NCBI GenBank assembly: GCA_017543805.1
Contig: JAFYFK010000285.1
Coordinates: forward strand, 1 to 7,199
Direction: 5' to 3'
Length of the DNA: 7,199 bases
DNA from: Bacillota bacterium
GTDB taxonomy: Bacteria > Bacillota > Clostridia > Peptostreptococcales > Anaerovoracaceae
Within the stretch, counting starts at the first letter, position 1. Each line of letters starts with the position of its first letter. Of this stretch, positions 1-6,738 are shown piece by piece. Below the pieces are notes generated by a model, which was given only the letters and a program-made list of their open reading frames with translations, did no database searches and was not told the DNA's origin. Both the position numbers and the translations under genes were made by a program.

Positions 1-695
1 ATGTAAATCTTGCGGGCGAGGTCGTCCGGAACGACTGTCTGGCTCTTCCAGGGCGCCGCGAGGCATTCCTTTATTGCCTTGGGGTCGTAGAACCAGTTCA
101 TCTCGGCCGCCGGTGTAGCGTTTCCGGGAACGTCTATGTCTCCGCCCATGTAGATTATCCCTGCGGCCTTCTCGGCTATGGACGGGTCTTTTCTGAGAGC
201 CAGCGCAACGTTGGTCGCCCCGCCGACGGCCATTATCGTGACCTCACCGGGATATTTATTTACGGATTCTATCATGAAGTCCCATGCGCTCTGATCTTCC
301 GCGCGTGTCGTCGGATATCCGTAGAGCGGCTCCGAAGCCAGATGCAGATAGTCCGTGGAACGCTTCGAAAGGTCGAAGTAATCGTTGGTGCTGAAGTCCC
401 AGTAAGCGCCGCAGTAATACGGGGTGCCGTAGACCTTCTCCTCTTCCCTCATGTTGCGGAAGCCGTCAAGAGGTTCGTCCGTGCCCTGATACACCTTAAT
501 GTCCGGACGGCCGATCAGCTCCAGCTGGCGAAGACCGGCAACTGTCGCCTCAGGCACAAATACATTGCCGCCGACGCTGCAGACGCCGAGCAGCTCCAGC
601 TCTCCAAGGCTGTCCGCCTGCGCGACCATAAACATGCCGAGCGCGTCGTCATTTAAATATGCAAGATCCGAATCGAAGATTACTTTTCTTTTCAT
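1..695 (-). CDS. Nucleoside hydrolase (IUNH family), 3'-truncated by window edge
   Basis: N-terminal 231 codons of an inosine/uridine-preferring nucleoside hydrolase, which cleaves the N-glycosidic bond of nucleosides to free base and ribose for salvage. The N-terminal metal site is seen as DSDLAYLNDDA (residues 8-18), spaced like the DTDxGNDxDDA variant rather than the compact DTDPGIDDA. It is followed by GVCSVGGN (37-44), GRPDIKVYQG (62-71), MAVGGATNVALAL (155-167) and the diagnostic MGGDIDVPGNATPAAEMN (183-200) with DPKA at 204-207. Family members have about 310-350 residues, so roughly a third is missing, including the region of the usual late catalytic His. There is no signal peptide, so it is probably cytoplasmic. 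The ATG at 695 sits behind a very strong AAGGAGGAGG. The usual HG..GLG segment after the GxxxPL position is not recognisable; residues 75-125 are unlike the textbook enzymes, so the substrate cannot be assigned. Confidence 0.93.
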   Translation of the reverse strand, partial: MKRKVIFDSDLAYLNDDALGMFMVAQADSLGELELLGVCSVGGNVFVPEATVAGLRQLELIGRPDIKVYQGTDEPLDGFRNMREEEKVYGTPYYCGAYWDFSTNDYFDLSKRSTDYLHLASEPLYGYPTTRAEDQSAWDFMIESVNKYPGEVTIMAVGGATNVALALRKDPSIAEKAAGIIYMGGDIDVPGNATPAAEMNWFYDPKAIKECLAAPWKSQTVVPDDLARKIY

Positions 696-700
696 GGTGA

Positions 701-710
701 CCTCCTCCTT
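701..710 (-). promoter_or_regulatory. Strong Shine-Dalgarno site of the nucleoside hydrolase
   Basis: The minus strand reads AAGGAGGAGG five bases before the ATG at 695. It is nearly fully complementary to the 16S anti-SD, contains two overlapping GGAGG cores, and fixes the start codon. Confidence 0.9.
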
Positions 711-732
711 AAGCCAAACAGTTTACAGTTTT

Positions 733-761
733 ATTATACACGAAATCTCCCGGCGTGTCTC
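733..761 (-). promoter_or_regulatory. Putative sigma-A promoter of the nucleoside hydrolase
   Basis: The minus strand has a consensus TATAAT at 738-733. GAGACA lies at 761-756 with a 17-base spacer (4 of 6 to TTGACA). It lies entirely in the gap after the HTH-Uma2 stop codon, so the hydrolase can be transcribed independently of the upstream gene. A 5-bp inverted repeat (ACACG/CGTGT, 738-742 and 754-758) falls between the two promoter boxes, and a tandem 7-base repeat (ACAGTTT twice, 718-731) lies at the predicted start of transcription; either could be an operator, but both are short. Confidence 0.5.
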
Positions 762-764
762 AAA

Positions 765-1529
765 CTACGCAAAACGGCTCAGATCCACAGTGCATGCGCC
801 GCCTGAGATCGCAACAGGGATAGCTTTGCTGAACGAATAGATGGTAGGCACCAGCTCAGGCACATCGAAAACATATACCAGCACTACTTTTTTGAAGGGA
901 TCCACTATCCAGTATTCCCGGACTCCCGAATCGGCGTATTTCGCAAGCTTTATGCGCTTATCCTTATTTTCCGACCAGGGAGAGATTATCTCAACAGCCA
1001 GATCCGGAGCGCCGTAGATCTTGTCTTTCCAGCTGATTTTTTCCTTATCGCAAACGACAAGAACATCCGGCTGAACAACCGTTTTATTGTCTTTGCCAAG
1101 TTTAACATCTACCGGTGAAACAAAAACCTTACAGACTTTATTATGGGCTTCTATGCATTGATACAGCTGAAGAACGATCTGCAGTACCAGAGCCTGGTGC
1201 AGCGGAGTCGGCGAACCCATATCGTACACGACTCCGTCGATCAGTTCGCACCTCTGATCCTCCGGGAAGGCCTCGTAATCGTCTACTGTATATTCTCCCT
1301 GCTGTTTTCCGTAATAAGCAGGCAGCTCCGCGGAAATATCGCGCAGCGCGAATGCCGATCTGTCCTCCAGCAGACCTTCAAGCTTTGCAATCACATCGTA
1401 ACGGGGATTATCTGTGTAGCCATATAAATAATTCTGAATAGTACCTTCCGGAATTCCTGTCAGTTCCGCCATACGTTCAAAAGTAAGCCCCAGCTCTCTT
1501 TTGCGCGTCATCATCTCGTCCCGTGTCAT
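765..1529 (-). CDS. XRE-type HTH domain fused to Uma2 (DUF820) nuclease-like domain
   Basis: This 254-residue protein has two parts. Residues about 7-60 look like an XRE/Cro helix-turn-helix: TFERMAELTGI, a turn, then PEGTIQNYLYGYTDNPRYDVIAKLEGLL. Residues about 80-250 are a Uma2 family domain of the PD-(D/E)XK superfamily: YEAFPEDQRCELIDG (85-99), PTPLHQ (107-112), QPDVLVV (153-159), APDLAVEIISP (174-184), then K194-xxx-Y198 and GVREYWIVDPFKK (202-214). Candidate active-site residues are E95, D155, E180 and K194, so the nuclease core looks intact. The biological role of Uma2 proteins is largely unknown; DNA cleavage is inferred from the fold. The start at 1529 is chosen because AAGGAG (1543-1538) lies eight bases upstream; Met6 or Met7 are possible but have no ribosome binding site. 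It is divergent from the AAA ATPase gene and lies 69 bp upstream of the nucleoside hydrolase on the same strand. It may bind its own promoter region. Confidence 0.9.
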   Translation of the reverse strand: MTRDEMMTRKRELGLTFERMAELTGIPEGTIQNYLYGYTDNPRYDVIAKLEGLLEDRSAFALRDISAELPAYYGKQQGEYTVDDYEAFPEDQRCELIDGVVYDMGSPTPLHQALVLQIVLQLYQCIEAHNKVCKVFVSPVDVKLGKDNKTVVQPDVLVVCDKEKISWKDKIYGAPDLAVEIISPWSENKDKRIKLAKYADSGVREYWIVDPFKKVVLVYVFDVPELVPTIYSFSKAIPVAISGGACTVDLSRFA

Positions 1530-1550
1530 ACTGTAATCTCCTTATTATTA

Positions 1551-1563
1551 AGGAATATTTCCT
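1551..1563. repeat. 13-bp palindrome in the HTH-Uma2 leader, possible operator
   Basis: AGGAA-TAT-TTCCT is a perfect inverted repeat with a 3-base centre. It sits between the predicted -10 box and the Shine-Dalgarno sequence of the HTH-Uma2 gene, a typical place for an autoregulatory operator. It is short and AT-rich, so chance is possible. Confidence 0.3.
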
Positions 1564-1576
1564 CATTTTTAAGTAT

Positions 1577-1604
1577 ATTTTACCCGAATTTAAGGAGAAA
1601 ACAA
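1577..1604 (-). promoter_or_regulatory. Putative promoter of the HTH-Uma2 gene
   Basis: The minus strand reads TTGTTT (1604-1599), a 16-base spacer, then TAAAAT (1582-1577). An overlapping TATACT (1577-1572) is an alternative -10. Either gives a short leader of a few tens of bases before the ATG at 1529. Confidence 0.4.
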
Positions 1605-1663
1605 CAGTTTCGCCGCAAACTTCACAAAACACAGCCCCATTAAGAAACGAACAGAACAAAGTA

Positions 1664-1692
1664 TTGACTAAGAAGGAAGTATACTTTACAAT
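1664..1692 (+). promoter_or_regulatory. Strong sigma-A-like promoter of the AAA ATPase gene
   Basis: TTGACT (1664-1669), a 17-base spacer and TACAAT (1687-1692) make the best promoter match in the window. The predicted start near A1699 gives a leader of about 104 nt that opens with the 21-bp inverted repeat. The promoter is AT-rich and faces the ATPase; no other gene on this strand could use it. Confidence 0.75.
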
Positions 1693-1696
1693 ATAT

Positions 1697-1749
1697 TTAG
1701 TGTTTGCAAACATTAAATATCCGAGCATTTTAATGCTTGCAAACACTAA
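1697..1749. repeat. 21-bp near-perfect inverted repeat with nested TGTTTGCAAACA palindromes
   Basis: The arms are 1697-1717 and 1729-1749, with an 11-base loop. They match at 20 of 21 positions; the one difference is A1710 against C1736. Each arm also holds its own palindrome: TGTTTGCAAACA at 1701-1712 (perfect, 12 bp) and TGCTTGCAAACA at 1734-1745 (one mismatched pair). The two centres are 33 bp apart, about three helical turns, so two protein dimers would bind on the same face of the DNA. The element begins at the predicted transcription start of the ATPase gene. It could be a repressor operator, a 5' RNA hairpin, or both. The pattern is directly seen; its function is inference. Confidence 0.75.
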
Positions 1750-1760
1750 TAGCAATTGTT

Positions 1761-1778
1761 TGATGAATTAAATCATCA
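1761..1778. repeat. Small inverted repeat in the ATPase leader
   Basis: TGATGA and TCATCA flank the six bases ATTAAA, about 25 bases before the start codon and just upstream of the ribosome binding site. It may be a weak leader hairpin or operator half-sites; chance cannot be excluded in AT-rich DNA. Confidence 0.3.
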
Positions 1779-1802
1779 CCTGTTTTTATTTGAGGCAGCC
1801 AA

Positions 1803-3011
1803 ATGGATTTCTACGAATTAGACAAACTGTATATCTTATCTGACCGCAGAGTCCGCGAAACATCATTAGATTTTACAAGACATCTGGCAGAAAAGATCGA
1901 TTGGAACGACCGTCTCATCTCTCTGATGGGTGCAAGGGGTACCGGCAAGACTACGCTGCTTCTGCAAAGAATCAAAAAATCATTCGATGATCCTCATAAA
2001 GCGGTATACATGTCGCTTGATCATTTATGGTTTAAAGCCCACTCCTTATATGACGCAATAGAAGCTCATGTTCATAATGGCGGAACGCATGTGTTTTTGG
2101 ATGAAGTTCATTATCAGGATGACTGGGAAACGCTGATCAAAAACATTTATGACGATTTTCCTTCGCTTCACATAGTGTATACGGGTTCGTCCATCCTTAA
2201 AATGAAAAAAGCCAGAGCTGACCTTTCAAGGAGACAGGCAGAATATACGCTGCACGGTCTGTCTTTCTGCGAGTACCTTGAATTTGAAGGCATTTGCAAA
2301 ATTGCGCCTGTTGCTCTGGAGGATCTGCTTAAAGACCACGTTAAATTAGCGTTGGATATCACAGAGGGAAAAACTATCCTGAAATACTTCAGAGATTATC
2401 TAAACAAGGGCTATTATCCGTTCTATAAAGAAGTCTCCAGCGGATACGGCAGCCGGATCCAACAAGTAATAAACCAGGTTCTTGACAGTGATTATCCTGC
2501 AGCGGAGAATGTGAGCTTCGCAACAATTCAAAAGACTAAAAAGATGCTTATGATCCTTGCTGAAAATGCTCCTCAGACCCCAAATATGTCAAAGCTTTAC
2601 ACTGAACTGGAGACTGACAGAAATCAGGGTCTGAAAATGCTTGCGGCTCTGTCAGAAGCAGAGCTGCTGAACCTCCTGTCCTCGGACTCAATATCCCTGA
2701 AAAACATGTCGCGTCCGGACAAAATATATTGTGACAACACTAACATCATGTATGCACTGTACCCAAAAGCGGAAATAGGATGTGTAAGAGAGACATTTTT
2801 CCTTAACCAGATTAAATCTTCAGGAAATACTGTTCTTTATCCCAGGCAGGGAGACTTCTTAGTAAACGAAAAATATCTTTTTGAAGTCGGAGGAAAGGGA
2901 AAAAGCTTTAATCAAATAAAGGATATCTCTGACAGTTTCCTTGCTGTGGATGATATTGAAATCGGAAACGGAAACAGGATCCCGCTCTGGATGTTCGGAC
3001 TGTTATACTAA
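1803..3011 (+). CDS. AAA_14 / DUF4143-type ATPase with C-terminal PD-(D/E)XK-like signature
   Basis: This 402-residue P-loop ATPase belongs to the COG1373-like group. Walker A is GARGTGKTT (43-51), Walker B is VFLDE (97-101), and sensor 1 is YTGSS (126-130). The family signature ARADLSRRQAEYTLHGLSFCEYL (137-159) supplies possible arginine-finger residues R143/R144. The middle (about 200-300) is helical and winged-helix-like. The end has GDFLV (350-354) and LFEVGGKGK (359-367), with D351, E361 and K365 or K367 spaced like a PD-(D/E)XK nuclease core, a known feature of this family. There are no membrane segments or signal peptide. The length is normal and the reading frame intact. The start at 1803 follows GAGG (1792-1795) with a 7-base spacer. 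Members are common in mobile and accessory DNA, but their function is not established. The gene is AT-richer, with more AAA, ATA and TTA codons than nifJ, which suggests acquisition. It appears monocistronic and is divergent from HTH-Uma2. Confidence 0.9.
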   Translation: MDFYELDKLYILSDRRVRETSLDFTRHLAEKIDWNDRLISLMGARGTGKTTLLLQRIKKSFDDPHKAVYMSLDHLWFKAHSLYDAIEAHVHNGGTHVFLDEVHYQDDWETLIKNIYDDFPSLHIVYTGSSILKMKKARADLSRRQAEYTLHGLSFCEYLEFEGICKIAPVALEDLLKDHVKLALDITEGKTILKYFRDYLNKGYYPFYKEVSSGYGSRIQQVINQVLDSDYPAAENVSFATIQKTKKMLMILAENAPQTPNMSKLYTELETDRNQGLKMLAALSEAELLNLLSSDSISLKNMSRPDKIYCDNTNIMYALYPKAEIGCVRETFFLNQIKSSGNTVLYPRQGDFLVNEKYLFEVGGKGKSFNQIKDISDSFLAVDDIEIGNGNRIPLWMFGLLY

Positions 3012-3141
3012 TAAATCCTTTATTTTCAGTTTGAAGAATCCCGCATTGGGACCATGCTTATTTCTTAATTTACCTCAGGTTCACACGAATAATACTTTAG
3101 AACTGAAGGAATGATCAGGTGTTTCGTAAAACCTTGTAACC

Positions 3142-3178
3142 AAAAGCTCCCGGCCGTTTACCCGGTCGGGAGCCTTTT
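3142..3178 (-). terminator. Bidirectional intrinsic terminator between the ATPase gene and nifJ
   Basis: An 11-bp GC-rich stem (3146-3156 pairing with 3163-3173, one G-T pair) has the 6-base loop TTTACC. On the minus strand the stem is followed at once by TTTT, 25 bases after the nifJ stop. On the plus strand it is followed by CTTTT, 131 bases after the ATPase stop. It therefore most likely ends nifJ transcription and also insulates the two convergent genes. No better hairpin is seen closer to the ATPase stop in 3012-3141. Confidence 0.85.
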
Positions 3179-3202
3179 GATTGAAATTTATTTGCTTTGC
3201 GC

Positions 3203-6200
3203 TTATTCCGCCATCTTCTTGTACTTTTCGTACCTTGCCCTGGCTTCCGCGAGCATCTTCTCGTAGAGGGCGTCAGCCTTGTCCGGGAAGTTGTTCTTCA
3301 GGGACGCGTAGCGGTTCTCGCCCATCATGTAGTCGAGCATCTTGCTGCTGTCGGGTTCCTTGGAGTCGAGCTGGAATGGGTTCTTTCCTTCCAGAGCGAG
3401 CCTCGGGTCGTAACGGTAGAGCTGCCAGTAGCCGCACTCGACGGCCTTCTTCTGCTCCAGCTGGGTGCTTCCCATGCCGGCCTTGATGCCGTGCTCGAGG
3501 CACGGGCAGTAGCAGATGACGATCGAGGGACCCGGATAATCCTCAGCTTCCCTGATCGCTCTGAGGGTCTGGTTCTGGTCCGCGCCCATCGCGACCTGAG
3601 CCACATAGATGTAGCCGTAGCTCATCAGCATTGCGCCGAGGTCCTTCTTTCCTACGCGCTTTCCGCCTGCCGCGAACTTGGCGACCGCGGAGGTCGGAGT
3701 AGCCTTGGAGGACTGGCCGCCGGTGTTGGAATAGACCTCGGTATCCAGAACGAGCAGATTGACGTCTCTGTTCTGGGCCATTACGTGGTCGATACCGCCG
3801 AAGCCGATGTCGTATGCCCAGCCGTCGCCGCCGATAGCCCAGACGGACTTCTTGGCGAGGTAGTTCTTATTGTCGATTATGAATTTAGCGTCTTCGTTGT
3901 CCACGCCTTCAAGAGCAGCGACGAGAGCGTCGGAGACCTCTCTGGTCTTGTCCTTGTTGTCGCGGTCCGCCAGGTAAGCTTCAACCTCAGCGCCTGCGAT
4001 GCCGGCGGCCTTGAGGCCTTCCAGGTGAACGAGGATCTGGTTGCGGACAGCGTCCTGAGCATGGAAGAATCCGTAGGCAAATTCAGCGTTGTCTTCGAAG
4101 AGCGAGTGCTCCCATGCCGGGCCGTTGCCCTTGCAGTCCTTGCAGTACGGAAGTATGGGGGCGCCGCCGCTGTAAGCGGAGCTGCAGCCCGCCGCGTTGG
4201 CTATGTACATCCTGTCGCCGAAGAGCTGGCTTACGAGCTTGATGTACGGGGTCTCCGCGCATCCGCCGCAGGCAGCGGAGAACTGGAAGTACGGCTTGGC
4301 GAACTGGCTGTTCTTTACGCTCTTGCTGCTGATGACATCCTTCTTGAGGTACTTCTCGTCCATGGCGACGGTGTCGAAGTTCTTCTGCTCCGGCTTCATC
4401 TCCTCGAACGGGGTCATTACCAGGGCGCCGTCAGCCGGGCAGGCGGTAAGGCAGACTCCGCAGCCGAGGCAGTCGTACGGGGACAGCTGCATGCGGAAGT
4501 TGTATTTTACCTCGCCGAGGCCCTTGGCCGGAACGGTCACGAAGCTCGGATCGACGCCGGCAAGCTCCTCGTCTGTGAGCAGCACCGGACGGATGGCCGC
4601 GTGCGGGCACGCCATTGAGCAGCGGTTGCACTGCAGGCACTTTTCGGGGTTCCACTTCGGAACTTCGATGGCCACGCCGCGCTTGCTGAACGCGGAGGTG
4701 CCGTTCTCCCAGGTGCCGTCCAGCACGCCGTGCTTGAGGAATACGGATACCGGAAGCTTGTCGCCCTGCTGGCGGTCCATCGGAAGGACTATGTCCTTCA
4801 CGAAGTCCGAAGCGCCTTCGATGACTCTGCCCGGGGTGTCCGGAGCGGTCTTCCAGCTTTCCGGAATATCGACCTTTACGGCAGCGGTGACGCCGACGTC
4901 GACAGCCATGTCGTTGAGGTCGACGATCTTCTGACCGGTCTTCTTGAAGTAGGTGTCATAGTTATTCTTCTTCATGTCCGCGACAGCGACGTCGAGCGGA
5001 ATGACCTTGGTGAGGGCGAAGAACGCGGCCTGCAGGATGTTGTTGGTGTGCTTGCCGAGGCCGATCTCCTGGGCCAGCTTGACTGCGTCAACAATGTAGA
5101 ACTGCGCGTTCTTGTTAGCCAGGTCTCTCTTCATCTTGCCGGGCAGGCGGGTCTCGAGCTCCTCAACGCTCCACGGGCAGTTGAGCAGGTAGATGCCGCC
5201 TTCCTTGAGGTCTTCTGTCGTATCGTATTTAGTTACGTAGGTCGGAGCGTGCACGCCGACGAAGTCCGCAGAGCTTACCAGGTAGGTAGAGCGGATGGGC
5301 TCGTCGCCGAAGCGCAGGTGGCTCTGGGTAAGTCCGCCGGACTTCATGGAGTCGTAGGAGAAGTAAGCCTGGGCATACTTGTCAGCGGTAAGTCCGATTG
5401 TGGTGATGGCGTTCTTGTTTGCGCCTACGGTACCGTCGCCGCCGAGGCCCCAGATCTTGGCGGATACGCGGCCCGCGTACGGGATCTCGATATCCTTGTA
5501 GTCGAGCGAGGTGTAGGTGACGTCGTCGTTGATTCCGATGGTGAAGTTGTTCTTCGGCGCGTCAGCCTTTAAATTGTCGTATACGGCGACAAACTGTCCG
5601 GGGGTCGTATCCTTCGAGGACAGGCCGTAACGGCCGCCTACGACGCGAATATCGCCCCTGCCGGCCTGATTGAGAGCGGTGACCACGTCGAGGTAGAGAG
5701 GTTCGCCTACGGAACCGGTCTCCTTGTTGCGGTCGAGGACCGCGATCTTCTTTACGGTCCTGGGCAGAGCGTCGGAGAAGTGCTTTACGGAGAACGGGCG
5801 GAACAGGTGGACCTGCAGCATGCCGACCTTGCGGCCCTGCGCGTTCAGGTAGTCCACGGTCTCCTTTACGGCCTCGGAGCCGGAGCACATGATGACGATG
5901 ACTTCCTCCGCGTCCTCTGCGCCGTAGTAGTTGAACAGCTTGTAGTCGCGGCCGGTGATGGCGTTGATCTGATCCATGTAGTACTGGACCTTGTCCGGAA
6001 CGATCGCGCTCTTTACGTTGGCGCCTTCCTTGCACTGGAAGAATACGTCCGGGTTGGTGTTGTTTCCGCGGTTGGTGGGGTGCTCGGGATTAAGAGCGTT
6101 GGCGCGGAAGGCCTTGAGGGCTTCCCAGTCGACCAGCGGACGGAGCTCTTCGTAGTCGAGGACCTCGATGCGCTGCATCTCGTGGGATGTGCGGAAACCG

Positions 6201-6715
6201 TCGAAGCAGTGCATAAACGCGTATCTGGAGCTGATCGCGGAAAGATGCGCGACGGCTGCCAGATCCATGCATTCCTGAGGGGAACTGGACATCAGCATGG
6301 CGTAGCCGGTGGTGCGGCAGGTCATGAAGTCCGTATGGTCTCCGAATATGGAGTGGTGGTTGGAAGTGACCACGCGGGACGCAATGTGCATAACCTCGGG
6401 GAGGAACTGGCCCCCCATGGCGTACATTGCCGGGATCATCAGCATAAGTCCCTGGGACGATGTGAATGTGGTGGTCAGGGCGCCGGCCTGAAGGGAACCG
6501 TGGCAGGTTCCGGCGGCACCGGCTTCGGACTGCATCTGGATGACATCAACAGGTGTTCCGAAGAGGTTCTTGCGGCCCTTGGCGGACCATTCGTCGACCT
6601 TCTCGGCCATCGGTGACGACGGCGTTATCGGGAAGATCGCTGCAACTTCGGTAAACGCGTACGCTACGTGAGCGGCTGCCGCGTTTCCGTCCATTACGGC
6701 GTAGTTCTTTTTCAT
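3203..6715 (-). CDS. nifJ: Pyruvate:ferredoxin (flavodoxin) oxidoreductase, complete
   Basis: This 1170-residue single-chain PFOR is cytoplasmic and oxidises pyruvate with CoA to acetyl-CoA and CO2, reducing ferredoxin; it is the central fermentative step in anaerobes. In order: N-terminal POR domain (about 10-250) with T31, E64 and R114, which match the thiamine-site residues of the Desulfovibrio africanus enzyme; domain II (about 265-380); gamma domain (about 420-625), with GLGGDGTVGANK at 423-434; EKR-type linker (about 635-690); two 4Fe-4S clusters at C693/696/699/703 and C749/752/755/759; then the TPP domain. The proximal cluster cysteines are C816, C819, C844 and C1072. The Mg-TPP motif is GDGWAYDIG (963-971), with D964, T992, V994 and N997. 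It lacks the long C-terminal extension of the Desulfovibrio enzyme. All key residues are present, so it should be active. The start at 6715 has TGAGG ten bases upstream. Codon use is GC-rich and strongly biased (nearly all AAG for Lys), as for a highly expressed gene. It is monocistronic, between its own promoter and terminator. Confidence 0.99.
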   Translation of the reverse strand: MKKNYAVMDGNAAAAHVAYAFTEVAAIFPITPSSPMAEKVDEWSAKGRKNLFGTPVDVIQMQSEAGAAGTCHGSLQAGALTTTFTSSQGLMLMIPAMYAMGGQFLPEVMHIASRVVTSNHHSIFGDHTDFMTCRTTGYAMLMSSSPQECMDLAAVAHLSAISSRYAFMHCFDGFRTSHEMQRIEVLDYEELRPLVDWEALKAFRANALNPEHPTNRGNNTNPDVFFQCKEGANVKSAIVPDKVQYYMDQINAITGRDYKLFNYYGAEDAEEVIVIMCSGSEAVKETVDYLNAQGRKVGMLQVHLFRPFSVKHFSDALPRTVKKIAVLDRNKETGSVGEPLYLDVVTALNQAGRGDIRVVGGRYGLSSKDTTPGQFVAVYDNLKADAPKNNFTIGINDDVTYTSLDYKDIEIPYAGRVSAKIWGLGGDGTVGANKNAITTIGLTADKYAQAYFSYDSMKSGGLTQSHLRFGDEPIRSTYLVSSADFVGVHAPTYVTKYDTTEDLKEGGIYLLNCPWSVEELETRLPGKMKRDLANKNAQFYIVDAVKLAQEIGLGKHTNNILQAAFFALTKVIPLDVAVADMKKNNYDTYFKKTGQKIVDLNDMAVDVGVTAAVKVDIPESWKTAPDTPGRVIEGASDFVKDIVLPMDRQQGDKLPVSVFLKHGVLDGTWENGTSAFSKRGVAIEVPKWNPEKCLQCNRCSMACPHAAIRPVLLTDEELAGVDPSFVTVPAKGLGEVKYNFRMQLSPYDCLGCGVCLTACPADGALVMTPFEEMKPEQKNFDTVAMDEKYLKKDVISSKSVKNSQFAKPYFQFSAACGGCAETPYIKLVSQLFGDRMYIANAAGCSSAYSGGAPILPYCKDCKGNGPAWEHSLFEDNAEFAYGFFHAQDAVRNQILVHLEGLKAAGIAGAEVEAYLADRDNKDKTREVSDALVAALEGVDNEDAKFIIDNKNYLAKKSVWAIGGDGWAYDIGFGGIDHVMAQNRDVNLLVLDTEVYSNTGGQSSKATPTSAVAKFAAGGKRVGKKDLGAMLMSYGYIYVAQVAMGADQNQTLRAIREAEDYPGPSIVICYCPCLEHGIKAGMGSTQLEQKKAVECGYWQLYRYDPRLALEGKNPFQLDSKEPDSSKMLDYMMGENRYASLKNNFPDKADALYEKMLAEARARYEKYKKMAE

Positions 6716-6738
6716 ATGGTTCTTACCTCACTCTAAAA

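Noticed and set aside
342..840. Plus-strand open frames opposite the nucleoside hydrolase
   Set aside because: The minus strand here encodes a clear nucleoside hydrolase with conserved motifs and a strong ribosome binding site; the plus-strand products show no motif.
1697..1749. CRISPR-like or type III toxin-antitoxin repeat array
   Set aside because: There are only two arms, in inverted and not tandem orientation, with an 11-base loop; no spacers and no toxin-like downstream gene.
1477..1771. Small overlapping open frames on both strands (92 and 82 codons) in the divergent region
   Set aside because: They run across the promoters, the inverted repeat and the 5' end of the HTH-Uma2 gene. 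They have no family motif, and the AT-rich promoter DNA explains them better.
3024..3135. Weak hairpins just after the ATPase stop (for example TCCC/GGGA near 3040-3052)
   Set aside because: The stems are only 4-5 bp with no T-run; the GC-rich stem at 3146-3173 is a far better terminator.
3197..6616. Three long plus-strand open frames (473, 280 and 278 codons) opposite nifJ
   Set aside because: All are in the frame exactly in register with nifJ codons, where stops arise only if nifJ uses TTA, CTA or TCA codons. Strong codon bias avoids these, so the open frames are a side effect. Their products are Val/Leu/Ala/Glu-rich with no recognisable domain.
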